A stretch of 64,000 bases of DNA from TH1177 sp042138015 (GTDB lineage: Archaea > Thermoproteota > Nitrososphaeria > Nitrososphaerales > Nitrososphaeraceae): assembly GCA_042138015.1 (NCBI GenBank), contig JBHIVA010000002.1:1-64000 (forward strand). The letters run 5' to 3'. Position numbers and translations under genes: made by a program. A model generated the notes under the pieces. The model did not search any database. It had not been told where the DNA came from and saw only the letters and a list, made by a program, of their open reading frames with translations. This document shows positions 19,097 to 27,158 of the stretch, one piece after another (within the stretch, counting starts at the first letter, position 1; each line of letters begins with the position of its first letter).

Positions 19097-20011
19097 TTAC
19101 CTAAAATTTTTAATAATTAGTTCTGTGTGTCCAGATCTCTTTTGTGGTTTACTATTTATTGATCTAATAGATCCAATTTTTACAATATTATTACTAAAAT
19201 CTCTATACAATTCTCTAATTATTTCTGTATCTGAATTACTTTGGATTATTTTGCAACCTATATTATCCAGTCTATGAAATATATTAGCAAGTCTTTTTTG
19301 TTGATGGATATCAAAACCACTATTAGTATAATTAGTAAATCTCGATGTTTCATTTATGGGATTATATGGAGGATCTAAATAAACAAAGTCATTCGACTTT
19401 ACATTATTTAGCAATATTTCTTCAAAATCTTTCTTTTGAATTATTGTATTGGGATTTCTTAGAAGGCAAGTTATGTTTAATAAATTGTTTTCATCACATA
19501 TTTTTGGTTTTATATACCTACCAAATGGTACATTAAAACCACCATTTTTATTTACTCTGTATAAACCGTTATAACATGTCTTATTTAAAGCGATAAATCT
19601 TGCAGCACAATGAATTTTATCTGAGTTATTTCTATCACGAAGTTCATAATAAAATGTTTTGGGATCAACATAATATTTTTTTTCATATTCTCTCAATAAA
19701 GTAATTAACTTATGGGGATATTTTTTAATAATAATATAAGCATTAATCAACTCAGGATTAGTATCAGACAAATATGAAGAGAAATTCTTGTTTCTTCTAT
19801 TGCTCTGGTTAATATAGAAAAAAAGAGCCCCTCCTCCTAAGAATGGTTCAAAGTATCTTGAAAATGTTTTTGGGATGTGCTTTTCTATAACAGGTATTAA
19901 TCGAGATTTTCCACCTGCCCATTTAACAAAAGGATGAAATTTTTTAGTTAAAACTTGAGAAGATTTATTTAAATTATATGAGGAGATACTCAAGGCAAGT
20001 ATAAATTTCAA
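19097..20011 (-). CDS. D12-class DNA adenine-N6 methyltransferase (Dam-like)
   Basis: Transfers a methyl group from S-adenosylmethionine to adenine in DNA. The alpha-group layout is complete: FVKWAGGKSRLIP (about 28-40), the AdoMet motif YFEPFLGGGALFF (about 53-65), the motif carrying DTNPELINAY, and the catalytic DPPYNP (about 216). Length 304 aa is usual. The TTG start gives a weakly conserved leader of about 25 residues, so the true start is uncertain. No restriction endonuclease is adjacent, and gene-free DNA of over 600 bases lies upstream, so it looks like a solitary methylase, possibly transferred. Confidence 0.92.
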   Translation of the reverse strand: MKFILALSISSYNLNKSSQVLTKKFHPFVKWAGGKSRLIPVIEKHIPKTFSRYFEPFLGGGALFFYINQSNRRNKNFSSYLSDTNPELINAYIIIKKYPHKLITLLREYEKKYYVDPKTFYYELRDRNNSDKIHCAARFIALNKTCYNGLYRVNKNGGFNVPFGRYIKPKICDENNLLNITCLLRNPNTIIQKKDFEEILLNNVKSNDFVYLDPPYNPINETSRFTNYTNSGFDIHQQKRLANIFHRLDNIGCKIIQSNSDTEIIRELYRDFSNNIVKIGSIRSINSKPQKRSGHTELIIKNFR

Positions 20012-20646
20012 GAATTAAATATAAAGTTTAACAAAGTGCATTTTTGTAAAATGCTAAATCTAACAATTATCTGAAATGAGTCTCATGATTTTGATTTATT
20101 TATTAATACAACAAAAAATAGAATATTTATCAAAAGTAGAGTCTATTTGAATTTTTATACTCCCTGATTTTGGAATATACACCTTGAAACTATTTACCAA
20201 CTTTAATTTATAATTATATTTAATAAATAGAATCGTGTATTTCTTGAAATAAACAGCATTACAAAAACAGGTTAGATACTATTCATATTAGAAATACAGT
20301 TTTGTTTTCTTCTTTAATTTGTATTTTGCATTTTATAAATTATGATATATATTAAACAATTAAGTTTTTTTATAAATCACTATGAATAGGAAAAAGTAAA
20401 GTATATTCAACAAAATTATATTTAAGCATAAATCATAGGGAGATATAATCATTCATTTGTATTTTTCAATTATTCTATAAATGACCTGTATTAAGAAATT
20501 AAGAAGATATTCAGTATATAATAAATATATATTTTTTGTCTTAAAATAAAATATACTATGAATAGCCATTTCAATATGTTATTAGAACTATTATAAACCT
20601 AGTCAAAATCTTACTTAAAGTTGAGTTACGCTGCTTTAAAGCTTAA
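20012..20646. other. gene-free AT-rich stretch
   Basis: About 635 bases between the methylase and the DUF763 gene. Very AT-rich, dense in stops, with no RNA gene, repeat or short ORF that I can support. Confidence 0.45.
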
Positions 20647-21831
20647 TTAATGTTGTATTATAAAATTATAATCAGTAGTTTTAAAAATCTCATTTGAATA
20701 ATTAGATAATCTTTTTAATGCATTTAATCTTTTTTTTCTATCCAGTTCGGATCCTTTTATAACTTCACTTAAATAACTTACTGATTTGTCGTATGTTTTT
20801 CTCGCTATTGGATAAGGAACTCCATCTTTTCCACCGTGTGCGTAATTAAATTTTACAGGGTCTCTCCACGATGCTTTATTACCGTACAATAGTTGTGATA
20901 TTAGGGATAAAGCTCTTATTGATCCTGGTCCAACTCCTTTTATTTCAATTAGTTGTTCGTAACTCTGTGGGTTGACATCATAAATCCTATCAAAAATCCT
21001 CCAATCTAGGTACCTAGGCATTTCATATTCTTCATAAATTTCTGATTTGTGATTACTTTTTCCAACATCTTTTACAACCTTCTCACTCCTGATCCATGAA
21101 TCTAACCTTGATTGATCAGATTTATCAACAATCTGTAATACTGATGACTTTATTTCCTTTGAACCCGATTTTGATAAATCTACACAAGTTTTTCTATTTT
21201 CTTCTGACTCCTTAGAAGTCATATCTAATACGTTGGGTAGTTTTTTAGAAGATATGATACCTGCGTGAGGTTCAATTATGTAACTCTTCAAATTGTCTGA
21301 TATCCAATGATACCTTCTGGCCATCTTATACTGGTTATTCAGTCCTTGTTGAATAATTGTCCAATTGGAATATTCATCAAATAAAAAAACATGATGATAA
21401 AGATTATAACCATCCTGAATTGCAGAATTATCTACTTTTGCAGCCATTTTACTTGCATAAACTAATTTATCAATCTTTTGAGTAGATAAATTATAATTTT
21501 CTTCCGCAAGTTTTGGTATCTCAGACTTGGGAAGTAAGGCATTCTTTCCTTTTCCGCCGGTTATGGAAATTTTATGAAACTCATTTGATAACGCTTTTTT
21601 TAATACTCCAGTTACCACAGTAGTTAATCCAGACGAATGCCAATCGAAACCCAAAACGCAACCAAATGCTTGAAACCAGAGAGGATCAGAGATTTTTTTA
21701 AAAAATTCCTTTGTACCTTTTTCTTGTATTATTATTTTAGAAATAATCGAAGAAAGCTCTGTCATAAGTTTAATTAAATAGGAAGGTGCATGTCCTCCGT
21801 GCAAAGGTAAATTAATTGTTCCTCTTTTCAA
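20647..21831 (-). CDS. DUF763 family protein
   Basis: 394 aa of the DUF763 family, found mainly in archaea and thermophilic bacteria. Family hallmarks seen: the start MKRGTINLPLHGGHAPSYL, DPLWFQAFGCVLGFDWHSSG, TGGKGKNALLP, a KMARRYHWIS segment and a helix-hairpin-helix-like YEQLIEIKGVGPGSIRALSL near 290-310, then FNYAHGGKDGVPYPI. The helix-hairpin-helix suggests contact with DNA, but the biochemical role of the family is unknown to me. TTG start at 21831. It is transcribed divergently from the hydroxyacid dehydrogenase. Confidence 0.92.
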   Translation of the reverse strand: MKRGTINLPLHGGHAPSYLIKLMTELSSIISKIIIQEKGTKEFFKKISDPLWFQAFGCVLGFDWHSSGLTTVVTGVLKKALSNEFHKISITGGKGKNALLPKSEIPKLAEENYNLSTQKIDKLVYASKMAAKVDNSAIQDGYNLYHHVFLFDEYSNWTIIQQGLNNQYKMARRYHWISDNLKSYIIEPHAGIISSKKLPNVLDMTSKESEENRKTCVDLSKSGSKEIKSSVLQIVDKSDQSRLDSWIRSEKVVKDVGKSNHKSEIYEEYEMPRYLDWRIFDRIYDVNPQSYEQLIEIKGVGPGSIRALSLISQLLYGNKASWRDPVKFNYAHGGKDGVPYPIARKTYDKSVSYLSEVIKGSELDRKKRLNALKRLSNYSNEIFKTTDYNFIIQH

Positions 21832-21925
21832 ACCTTAAACACTTTAATTGATATTTACTATTATATCTTTTTTATTCTATTATTGAAATTTATATTCAAA
21901 AATAGGAAATCTATAATATTACTAT

Positions 21926-22936
21926 ATGACTAATATGATAGAGTTGTATAAAATATACGTTACTAGAAAGATCGATGAAACTGGCTTAAATTTACTAAAA
22001 AAAAAATATGATGTTTATATTAATAAATCCTATATTTCTCCTTCAAAACGAGAGTTAGCTAAAAAAGTCAAAGGCGTAAATGCAATATTATGTACACTAT
22101 CAGAGAAAATTGATTCAGAAATAATGGATGCAGCAGGAGACAATCTAAAGGTTATAAGCACATTTAGTACGGGGTTTGAACATATAGATCTAAATGAGGC
22201 AAGCAAAAGAGGGATTTATGTAACTAATACTGGAAATATATTAGCTGAGGCTACTGCTGATTTGACATTCGCTCTTATTCTTGGAGTAGGTAGAAAAATA
22301 GTTGAAGGACACAAATACATCATCAATAATAAATGGAAACATGGATGGATGCCAAATTTATTTGTTGGAACAAATATATTTAATTCTACCTTAGGAATTC
22401 TTGGTCTGGGCAATATTGGTTCAGCTGTAGCTAGAAGAGCAAAAGCCTTTAACATGAATATTATTTACAATAATAGAAATAAATTAAATTCAAAAGTTGA
22501 GAAGAAACTCGGTGTTACTTTTGTAGATAAAAATTATTTATTTAGAAATAGCGATTTTCTCTCGATTCACGTTGGTTTACAAAAGGAAAACTATCACTTA
22601 ATTAGTATGAACGAGTTGAAAATGATGAAAAAAACTTCCTTTTTAATTAATACCTCTAGAGGCTCTGTAGTTGATGAAAGATCGCTTTGTATCGCGTTGA
22701 AAAAGAAATGGATATCTGGAGCCGGTTTAGATGTTTTTGAAATTGAACCAATAGAAAAAAATAATCCTTTATTAAAAAAAAATAATGTGATTATTTTACC
22801 TCATATTGGTAGTGCAACTCGAGAAACAAGAGCTAAAATGTCTAAAGTTGCTGCACTAAATATATCTAATATTTTTGAGCGAAAGCTCCCATTATATTTG
22901 GTTAATAAACAAATCCAAGGATTACTCGTAAAATAA
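21926..22936 (+). CDS. D-2-hydroxyacid dehydrogenase (glyoxylate/hydroxypyruvate reductase type)
   Basis: 336-aa NAD(P)-dependent enzyme that reduces 2-keto acids such as glyoxylate, hydroxypyruvate or phosphohydroxypyruvate. The nucleotide fold carries LGILGLGNIGSAVARRAKAF (about 155-174). The catalytic set is complete: Arg in LINTSRGSVVDE, Glu in FEIEP, and His in LPHIGSAT. It lacks the C-terminal ACT domain of SerA, so it is more likely a glyoxylate or hydroxypyruvate reductase than a phosphoglycerate dehydrogenase. ATG start; no operon partners. Confidence 0.9.
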   Translation: MTNMIELYKIYVTRKIDETGLNLLKKKYDVYINKSYISPSKRELAKKVKGVNAILCTLSEKIDSEIMDAAGDNLKVISTFSTGFEHIDLNEASKRGIYVTNTGNILAEATADLTFALILGVGRKIVEGHKYIINNKWKHGWMPNLFVGTNIFNSTLGILGLGNIGSAVARRAKAFNMNIIYNNRNKLNSKVEKKLGVTFVDKNYLFRNSDFLSIHVGLQKENYHLISMNELKMMKKTSFLINTSRGSVVDERSLCIALKKKWISGAGLDVFEIEPIEKNNPLLKKNNVIILPHIGSATRETRAKMSKVAALNISNIFERKLPLYLVNKQIQGLLVK

Positions 22937-22945
22937 TCATTCTTT

Positions 22946-23230
22946 TCAAGAATCTAATAATCTTTTATAAAATATTTCTTCATAATCTTCTTTAGTACCT
23001 TTTATACAATTTGTGGTTACAATCTTAATATTTTGTATTCCTATTTTTCCTTTTGGAAGTAAATTTTTCTCTTGCAACAACCTTATCTTTTCCCCAATTG
23101 GCAATTGATGTTCTTCACAAGACATTCCAACCAAAAATTCTTCACTACTATGAATTGAAATAAAATAGGATGGAGGAATATTGCATTGTGTACTTTGAGA
23201 AGAATAAGAGCATCTGTTTGGTAATGCCAT
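22946..23230 (-). CDS. Conserved-looking small protein, function unknown
   Basis: About 94 aa from the ATG at 23230. A TATA-like stretch on this strand near 23250-23260 is at the right distance for a leaderless transcript at this codon; a TTG at 23269 would add 13 residues. It has several Cys and His residues (MALPNRCSYSS, QCNIPPSYF, GMSCEEHQLP) that could bind a metal. The tail ends EDYEEIFYKRLLDS. No family recognised. Confidence 0.6.
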   Translation of the reverse strand: MALPNRCSYSSQSTQCNIPPSYFISIHSSEEFLVGMSCEEHQLPIGEKIRLLQEKNLLPKGKIGIQNIKIVTTNCIKGTKEDYEEIFYKRLLDS

Positions 23231-23332
23231 AATTCTAATTGTATCTTCGTACTTATATTTTAAACTCAATTCATTTGTAATCTTTTATCTTCAAGAAATT
23301 TATAACAGGCTACAACTATAAGTAATTGTAGA

Positions 23333-23503
23333 ATGGGAAGTAGAAAAAGGCGTACAATTAAACCTCAAAGAAAAACTAGAAGTGTTGAAGGACGTTGTCC
23401 AAAATGTACCACTATTGTTAGATTCAATGTATCTGGACCTGTCGGTGACGAAATATATGAATGCAGAGGTTGTATGACCAAGTATCATATTAATGATCTA
23501 TGA
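23333..23503 (+). CDS. Elf1-like zinc-ribbon protein
   Basis: 56 aa, missed easily because it is short. It begins MGSRKRRTIKPQRKTRSVEG, a strongly basic tail, followed by CPKC and, 21 residues later, CRGC, forming a zinc ribbon. The layout (MG-basic tail-zinc ribbon) resembles archaeal Elf1-type transcription elongation proteins, though this one is shorter. A role with RNA polymerase or the ribosome is inferred, not shown. Starts with ATG and lies head-to-head with the preceding small gene. Confidence 0.75.
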   Translation: MGSRKRRTIKPQRKTRSVEGRCPKCTTIVRFNVSGPVGDEIYECRGCMTKYHINDL

Positions 23504-23611
23504 CCTGCTTTTTCTTTTATCTTATTTGCTATAGTTAAGCATAGATGAAGAAGATATGTAGAGTATTTAGATACAATTACATTTTATTATCCATCTCCAT
23601 TAATGTGCATT

Positions 23612-23875
23612 ATGGTAGAAAAGATTGACTATACCGGTGATATCTATCTTTATAGTAGTGGAATGCCTAAGGATTTGATAGAAAAAGCTAAATCTACATT
23701 AGTAGATAATTATGGAATAATAGACGAAGATATCAGAGTTATTGAAATTCCTGAGGGAGTTCCAGAAGGATCAATAATGGTCACGATATGGCCTCACTAT
23801 TTATCTGTTGCAAAGGTAAAGAAAGTAAGAGAGGGATCTATTTATGCACCACAATTGTTCAATATCGATATTTAA
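23612..23875 (+). CDS. Conserved small protein, function unknown
   Basis: 87-90 aa, acidic, with a mixed alpha/beta pattern: IDYTGDIYLYSSGMPKDLI, VIEIPEGVPEGSIMVTIWPH and VKKVREGSIYAPQLFNI. No motif recognised. A TTTATTA element about 26 bases upstream favours the ATG at 23612 (a leaderless transcript); an ATG at 23603 is possible. The even codon pattern and compact fold suggest a real gene. Confidence 0.6.
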   Translation: MVEKIDYTGDIYLYSSGMPKDLIEKAKSTLVDNYGIIDEDIRVIEIPEGVPEGSIMVTIWPHYLSVAKVKKVREGSIYAPQLFNIDI

Positions 23876-24034
23876 TTGGACTTAACCCATAACTATTTGG
23901 GTAGAATGATCTGTCTAAGAATATTTGAATTCAAATTACTAAACGAATAAGACTTTCATTATACCCAATAAAAAAAGAAATGAATATTAGGAATTTAGTT
24001 AAAATTTAATTCTACTTATTTTATATATTTTAAC

Positions 24035-24178
24035 ATGGTAATATCATATTTCTGCAATAAGAAAAGGCATCTAGATTGTCCATTAGAAATTCCGATAGAT
24101 GATTTTTGTGAATCAGATCATGATTGTTCCTTTGATATAAAATTAAAAAAATGTGAATGTTCATGTCATTATAATTAA
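24035..24178 (+). CDS. Tiny cysteine-rich protein
   Basis: 47 aa from ATG at 24035. Six cysteines: one in YFCNKKRH, CPLEIP, DFCESDHDCS and the final CECSCHYN. The last motif, with His nearby, could hold zinc or an iron-sulfur cluster. No family known. A TATA-like TTTATATATT (24020-24029) lies just upstream, closer than usual for a leaderless start. It is followed by another Cys-rich mini-gene on the same strand. Confidence 0.5.
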   Translation: MVISYFCNKKRHLDCPLEIPIDDFCESDHDCSFDIKLKKCECSCHYN

Positions 24179-24278
24179 AAAAGTATTATTAAGACCCTTT
24201 AGGTTGTATTCTCGATACAAAAAATATAATTTAAATTCATGAAAAATAATATTAATGAGAAAATTATAAAGTTTAGTT

Positions 24279-24419
24279 ATGCAAATAAATGGAATTGACA
24301 AGTGCTCGTTCTGCAACTCTAGGACAATTAAAGGTTATAGTCTTTGTTCAAAATGTATTCAATTTTACAACATAACAATAAGTGATAACGAATTGGAAGG
24401 TTGTGGATGCGATCAATAA
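24279..24419 (+). CDS. Tiny zinc-ribbon protein
   Basis: 46 aa from ATG at 24279. CSFC at residues 9-12 and CSKC about 14 residues later form a compact zinc ribbon; it ends in GCGCDQ with two more cysteines. No family recognised. Same strand as the Cys-rich gene 100 bases upstream, so the two may form a small unit. Confidence 0.5.
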   Translation: MQINGIDKCSFCNSRTIKGYSLCSKCIQFYNITISDNELEGCGCDQ

Positions 24420-24518
24420 ATCACAAATTGTATTATTGTTTAATTACATTGTTCAAAGGGTCAGAAACTGGTAAATTTAATCATAATTTTTCATACAGCC
24501 ACCACATCATCATTCCCT

Positions 24519-25067
24519 TTAATCAACTAAACCTATACTATCTAACAAATTTTGTGCTTTTTTCTTTAATTTGTTATCAATCTTTACTACTACTAATCCT
24601 TCAAGGGGCTGTCCATATAAAATTAAAGAGTTATTCAAAGCTAATACAAAAACAGGTAAAGCCAACAAATCCTCTTCTCCTTCAACGCATAATATTGCTT
24701 TCTCGTTGTTTTTTATGACGGTTTTTATTATATTATAAGCCTGTAAAGAAATAGTTCCCTGTTTGTTTATACATTTGTAGATTTTAATTTTCTTATCTCC
24801 TGAATATGCCTTTTTTATTTTTAAATTCTTTAATTCTGATCGCTTAACCCTTCTTTCCACTCCATCAATAATTGCTAATTTAGGAAAAATTCCATACGAT
24901 AAAATTTTCTCAGTAGTAGCATCTCCCACAGTAATCACATTAATTTTATTACCACTGTTGAGTTTGTATAAAATTTCTATTATATTTTCTTTAGTTACAT
25001 CTTCATTTTTTATTAGATCTCCGAACGGTTTTTTTAAAATTTTTAATTGTTCTTCTTTGATGGGCAT
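24519..25067 (-). CDS. GTP-dependent dephospho-CoA kinase (DUF359)
   Basis: Archaeal enzyme phosphorylating dephospho-CoA with GTP, the last step of coenzyme A synthesis. The 182-aa sequence shows the family marks: PFGDLI near residue 15, VITVGDATTEKIL (about 44-56), AIIDGVERRVKR, VEGEEDLLALPVFVLA and ILYGQPLEGLVVV. ATG start at 25067. It follows the Mrp gene by 60 bases on the same strand, suggesting cotranscription. Confidence 0.93.
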   Translation of the reverse strand: MPIKEEQLKILKKPFGDLIKNEDVTKENIIEILYKLNSGNKINVITVGDATTEKILSYGIFPKLAIIDGVERRVKRSELKNLKIKKAYSGDKKIKIYKCINKQGTISLQAYNIIKTVIKNNEKAILCVEGEEDLLALPVFVLALNNSLILYGQPLEGLVVVKIDNKLKKKAQNLLDSIGLVD

Positions 25068-25126
25068 TTTTAAATAAGTTTTTTTTCAATACTGGTTTAT
25101 TATTTTTAATTCCTGGTTTATTATTT

Positions 25127-26221
25127 TTAATTCGTAAATTCATTCTTATTTTCTTGTTCTGTTTTTTCTTGAGCAATCATTTCTGCTGCTATGACACTTA
25201 TTCTACCCGCTATAGATTTAGCTATTTTTAAAAAAACTTGAGTTTGTAAAGAATTGGGTTCTGAGCTTACAGTAGGTTTACCGGTATCACTTCCTTGCAT
25301 AATTTGAGGATGTAAAGGAATTTCGCCAAGATGTGGAATTTTGAATTCATCACTTATCTTCTGTGCTCCTCCAGTACCGAAAATATGTACATGGGATCTG
25401 CAATTAGGACATTCTAGGTAACTCATATTTTCGACTACTCCTATGATCGGAACATTCAATTTGTTAAACATTCCGATAGCTTTTACTGCAACATTCATCG
25501 CGACATCTTGTGGTGTTGTTACAACTAATATTCCAGTTATTGGAATAGTTTGTGCTATTGTCAATGGGGCATCTCCAGTTCCTGGTGGTAGGTCAATTAT
25601 AAGATAATCAAGTTCACCCCAATTTACGTCAGTCAAGAATTGTTTAATTATTCCAGAAATTATCGGTCCTCTATAAATTCCCGCCTGTTGCGATTGTTCA
25701 TAGAAAAATCCCATAGAGATTATCTTCACACCTTCTGCAATTGGTGGTTGAATCTTATTATTCTCAACCAAAGGCGTATCTTTTAACCCGAACATCAAAG
25801 GAACACTTGGTCCGTAAATATCAGCGTCCAAAAGACCAACCTTTGCTCCAGTTTTGGCAAGTGAAATCGCTAAATTTACCGAGACAGTAGTTTTTCCTAC
25901 ACCTCCTTTTCCACTAGCTACCGCAATAATATTTTTAACTCCAGGCAAAAGTTCATCCAAAGAAACAGCCCTTCCTTCCATAACTTTTGCAGTTACTTTT
26001 AGATCCAACTCTGCTACACCTAAATCAGATATTGCATTTCTTACATCCTCCTCTATCTCACTATTAAAAGGACAAGCGGGAGTAGTAAGTTCGAGCGTAA
26101 AAGATACTTTATCATTATTAATATTCAAATCTTTGATCATTCCCATTGATACTATGTCTTTATGTAATTCAGGATCAACAACCTTCTTCAATGAGGACAT
26201 AACCTTATCAACTGTAACCAT
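25127..26221 (-). CDS. Mrp/NBP35-type iron-sulfur carrier ATPase
   Basis: P-loop ATPase that carries and delivers iron-sulfur clusters. An N-terminal MIP18/DUF59 domain (first about 80 residues, VDPELHKDIVSMGMI and TTPACPFN) is followed by the deviant Walker A SGKGGVGKTTV, DADIYGPSVP, IDLPPGTGD and a CPNC pair that binds the cluster. The ATG at 26221 is preferred over a TTG at 26242, because ATTTAAAT at 26247-26254 sits about 29 bases upstream as a TATA box. The protein then has 364 aa. Confidence 0.95.
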   Translation of the reverse strand: MVTVDKVMSSLKKVVDPELHKDIVSMGMIKDLNINNDKVSFTLELTTPACPFNSEIEEDVRNAISDLGVAELDLKVTAKVMEGRAVSLDELLPGVKNIIAVASGKGGVGKTTVSVNLAISLAKTGAKVGLLDADIYGPSVPLMFGLKDTPLVENNKIQPPIAEGVKIISMGFFYEQSQQAGIYRGPIISGIIKQFLTDVNWGELDYLIIDLPPGTGDAPLTIAQTIPITGILVVTTPQDVAMNVAVKAIGMFNKLNVPIIGVVENMSYLECPNCRSHVHIFGTGGAQKISDEFKIPHLGEIPLHPQIMQGSDTGKPTVSSEPNSLQTQVFLKIAKSIAGRISVIAAEMIAQEKTEQENKNEFTN

Positions 26222-26246
26222 CTTGAGAACAAGGATATCCAATAAT

Positions 26247-26254
26247 ATTTAAAT
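26247..26254 (-). promoter_or_regulatory. TATA box of mrp
   Basis: ATTTAAAT about 29 bases before the ATG at 26221 on the minus strand, the spacing expected for an archaeal promoter feeding a leaderless message. It lies back to back with the rpo7 promoter. Confidence 0.5.
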
Positions 26255-26286
26255 ATTCATTTCTTAGAAAGCAATGTAGGAATTAA

Positions 26287-26293
26287 TTATAAA
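26287..26293 (+). promoter_or_regulatory. TATA box of the rpo7 operon
   Basis: TTATAAA about 30 bases before the ATG at 26320. At normal archaeal spacing transcription would begin at that ATG, that is at the mini-ORF, not at rpo7. Confidence 0.5.
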
Positions 26294-26319
26294 CCTTTAA
26301 TCCCTCTCATCTTATAGAG

Positions 26320-26394
26320 ATGGCTAAACAAAAAGTTCATAAATTGATAAATTATATCCTAAATCGTCAAGAATGTTTTATATTATTTCCATGA
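26320..26394 (+). CDS. 24-codon mini-ORF leading into rpo7
   Basis: ATG at 26320 to TGA at 26392-26394: MAKQKVHKLINYILNRQECF followed by ILFP. Its TGA overlaps the rpo7 start codon as ATGA, the classic arrangement for translational coupling. The only good TATA box lies about 30 bases before this ATG, so the message probably starts here without a leader. It may be a leader peptide controlling rpo7 or a small basic protein. No homology is recognised. Confidence 0.4.
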   Translation: MAKQKVHKLINYILNRQECFILFP

Positions 26395-26969
26395 CAGATG
26401 TTGTACGAATCCCTCCTAATAGGTTAACCGATTCACTAAAAAATACTGCGATAGCAATCCTTAAAGAAAAATATGAAAGTATGATCAATGCAGAATTGGG
26501 TTATGTTATAATGATAATCGATGCACATGTCGATACTGTAGGAAAATTAGTTAGTGGAGATGGGGCAACATATCATAAAGTAACATTTAAAGGATTAACA
26601 TTTTTTCCTAAAATGCAAGAAATAGTAGAAGGAGAAATAATTGAAATAACAGATTTTGGTGCTTTTGTAAGGATAGGACCAACCGATGCTCTATTACATC
26701 TATCTCAGATTACGGATGATTATTTGAAAAGTGATATTAAACAAGGATTAATTGTTGCAAATCAAACCTCTAAATCATTAAGAATAGGCTCGAAAATGAG
26801 ATCCAGAATTACTGCTGTTAGTTTGGGCAAAGGATCTTCAATGGGAAAAATAGGAATAACATGTAGACAACCATTCTTGGGATCGTTTGAATGGATAATG
26901 GAAGAAATTGAAAAATCAAAACAACCAGCACAACCTACCTCCAAGGAGAAGAAAGGAGGTCCAAAGTAA
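26391..26969 (+). CDS. rpoE: RNA polymerase subunit Rpo7 (RpoE1)
   Basis: Stalk subunit of archaeal RNA polymerase, partner of Rpo4 encoded at 42.9-43.2 kb. From the ATG at 26391 (MTDVVRIPPNRL) it has an N-terminal SHS2 part (KYESMINAELGYVIMIID) and an S1/OB RNA-binding domain starting at VEGEIIEITDFGAFVRIGP. A short basic tail with repeated Lys and Pro closes it. About 192 aa is normal. It is immediately followed by spt4, whose start abuts its stop. Confidence 0.95.
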   Translation: MTDVVRIPPNRLTDSLKNTAIAILKEKYESMINAELGYVIMIIDAHVDTVGKLVSGDGATYHKVTFKGLTFFPKMQEIVEGEIIEITDFGAFVRIGPTDALLHLSQITDDYLKSDIKQGLIVANQTSKSLRIGSKMRSRITAVSLGKGSSMGKIGITCRQPFLGSFEWIMEEIEKSKQPAQPTSKEKKGGPK

Positions 26970-27158
26970 TTGCCAAAGGAATTAGCTTGTAAGAAATGTA
27001 AGGCAATTACGATTGGTAAAGTTTGTCCTGTTTGTAATTCAACAGATCTTTCTAGTGACTGGTCTGGAATAATTATAGTTTTTAATCCTGAAAAATCTCA
27101 AATAGCACGTACATTGGAAATAAAGACAGCACACAAATACGCACTCAAAGTCTCTTGA
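26970..27158 (+). CDS. spt4: Transcription elongation factor Spt4 (RpoE2)
   Basis: 62-aa zinc protein that pairs with Spt5 to aid transcription elongation. CKKC at residues 7-10 and CPVC at about 19-22 bind zinc; the following TDLSSDWSGIIIVFNPEKS is the family core. The start is TTG directly after the TAA of rpo7, preceded by AAAGGAGGT (26952-26960), a strong Shine-Dalgarno that decides the start. Its TGA overlaps the TTG start of nadC. Confidence 0.94.
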   Translation: MPKELACKKCKAITIGKVCPVCNSTDLSSDWSGIIIVFNPEKSQIARTLEIKTAHKYALKVS

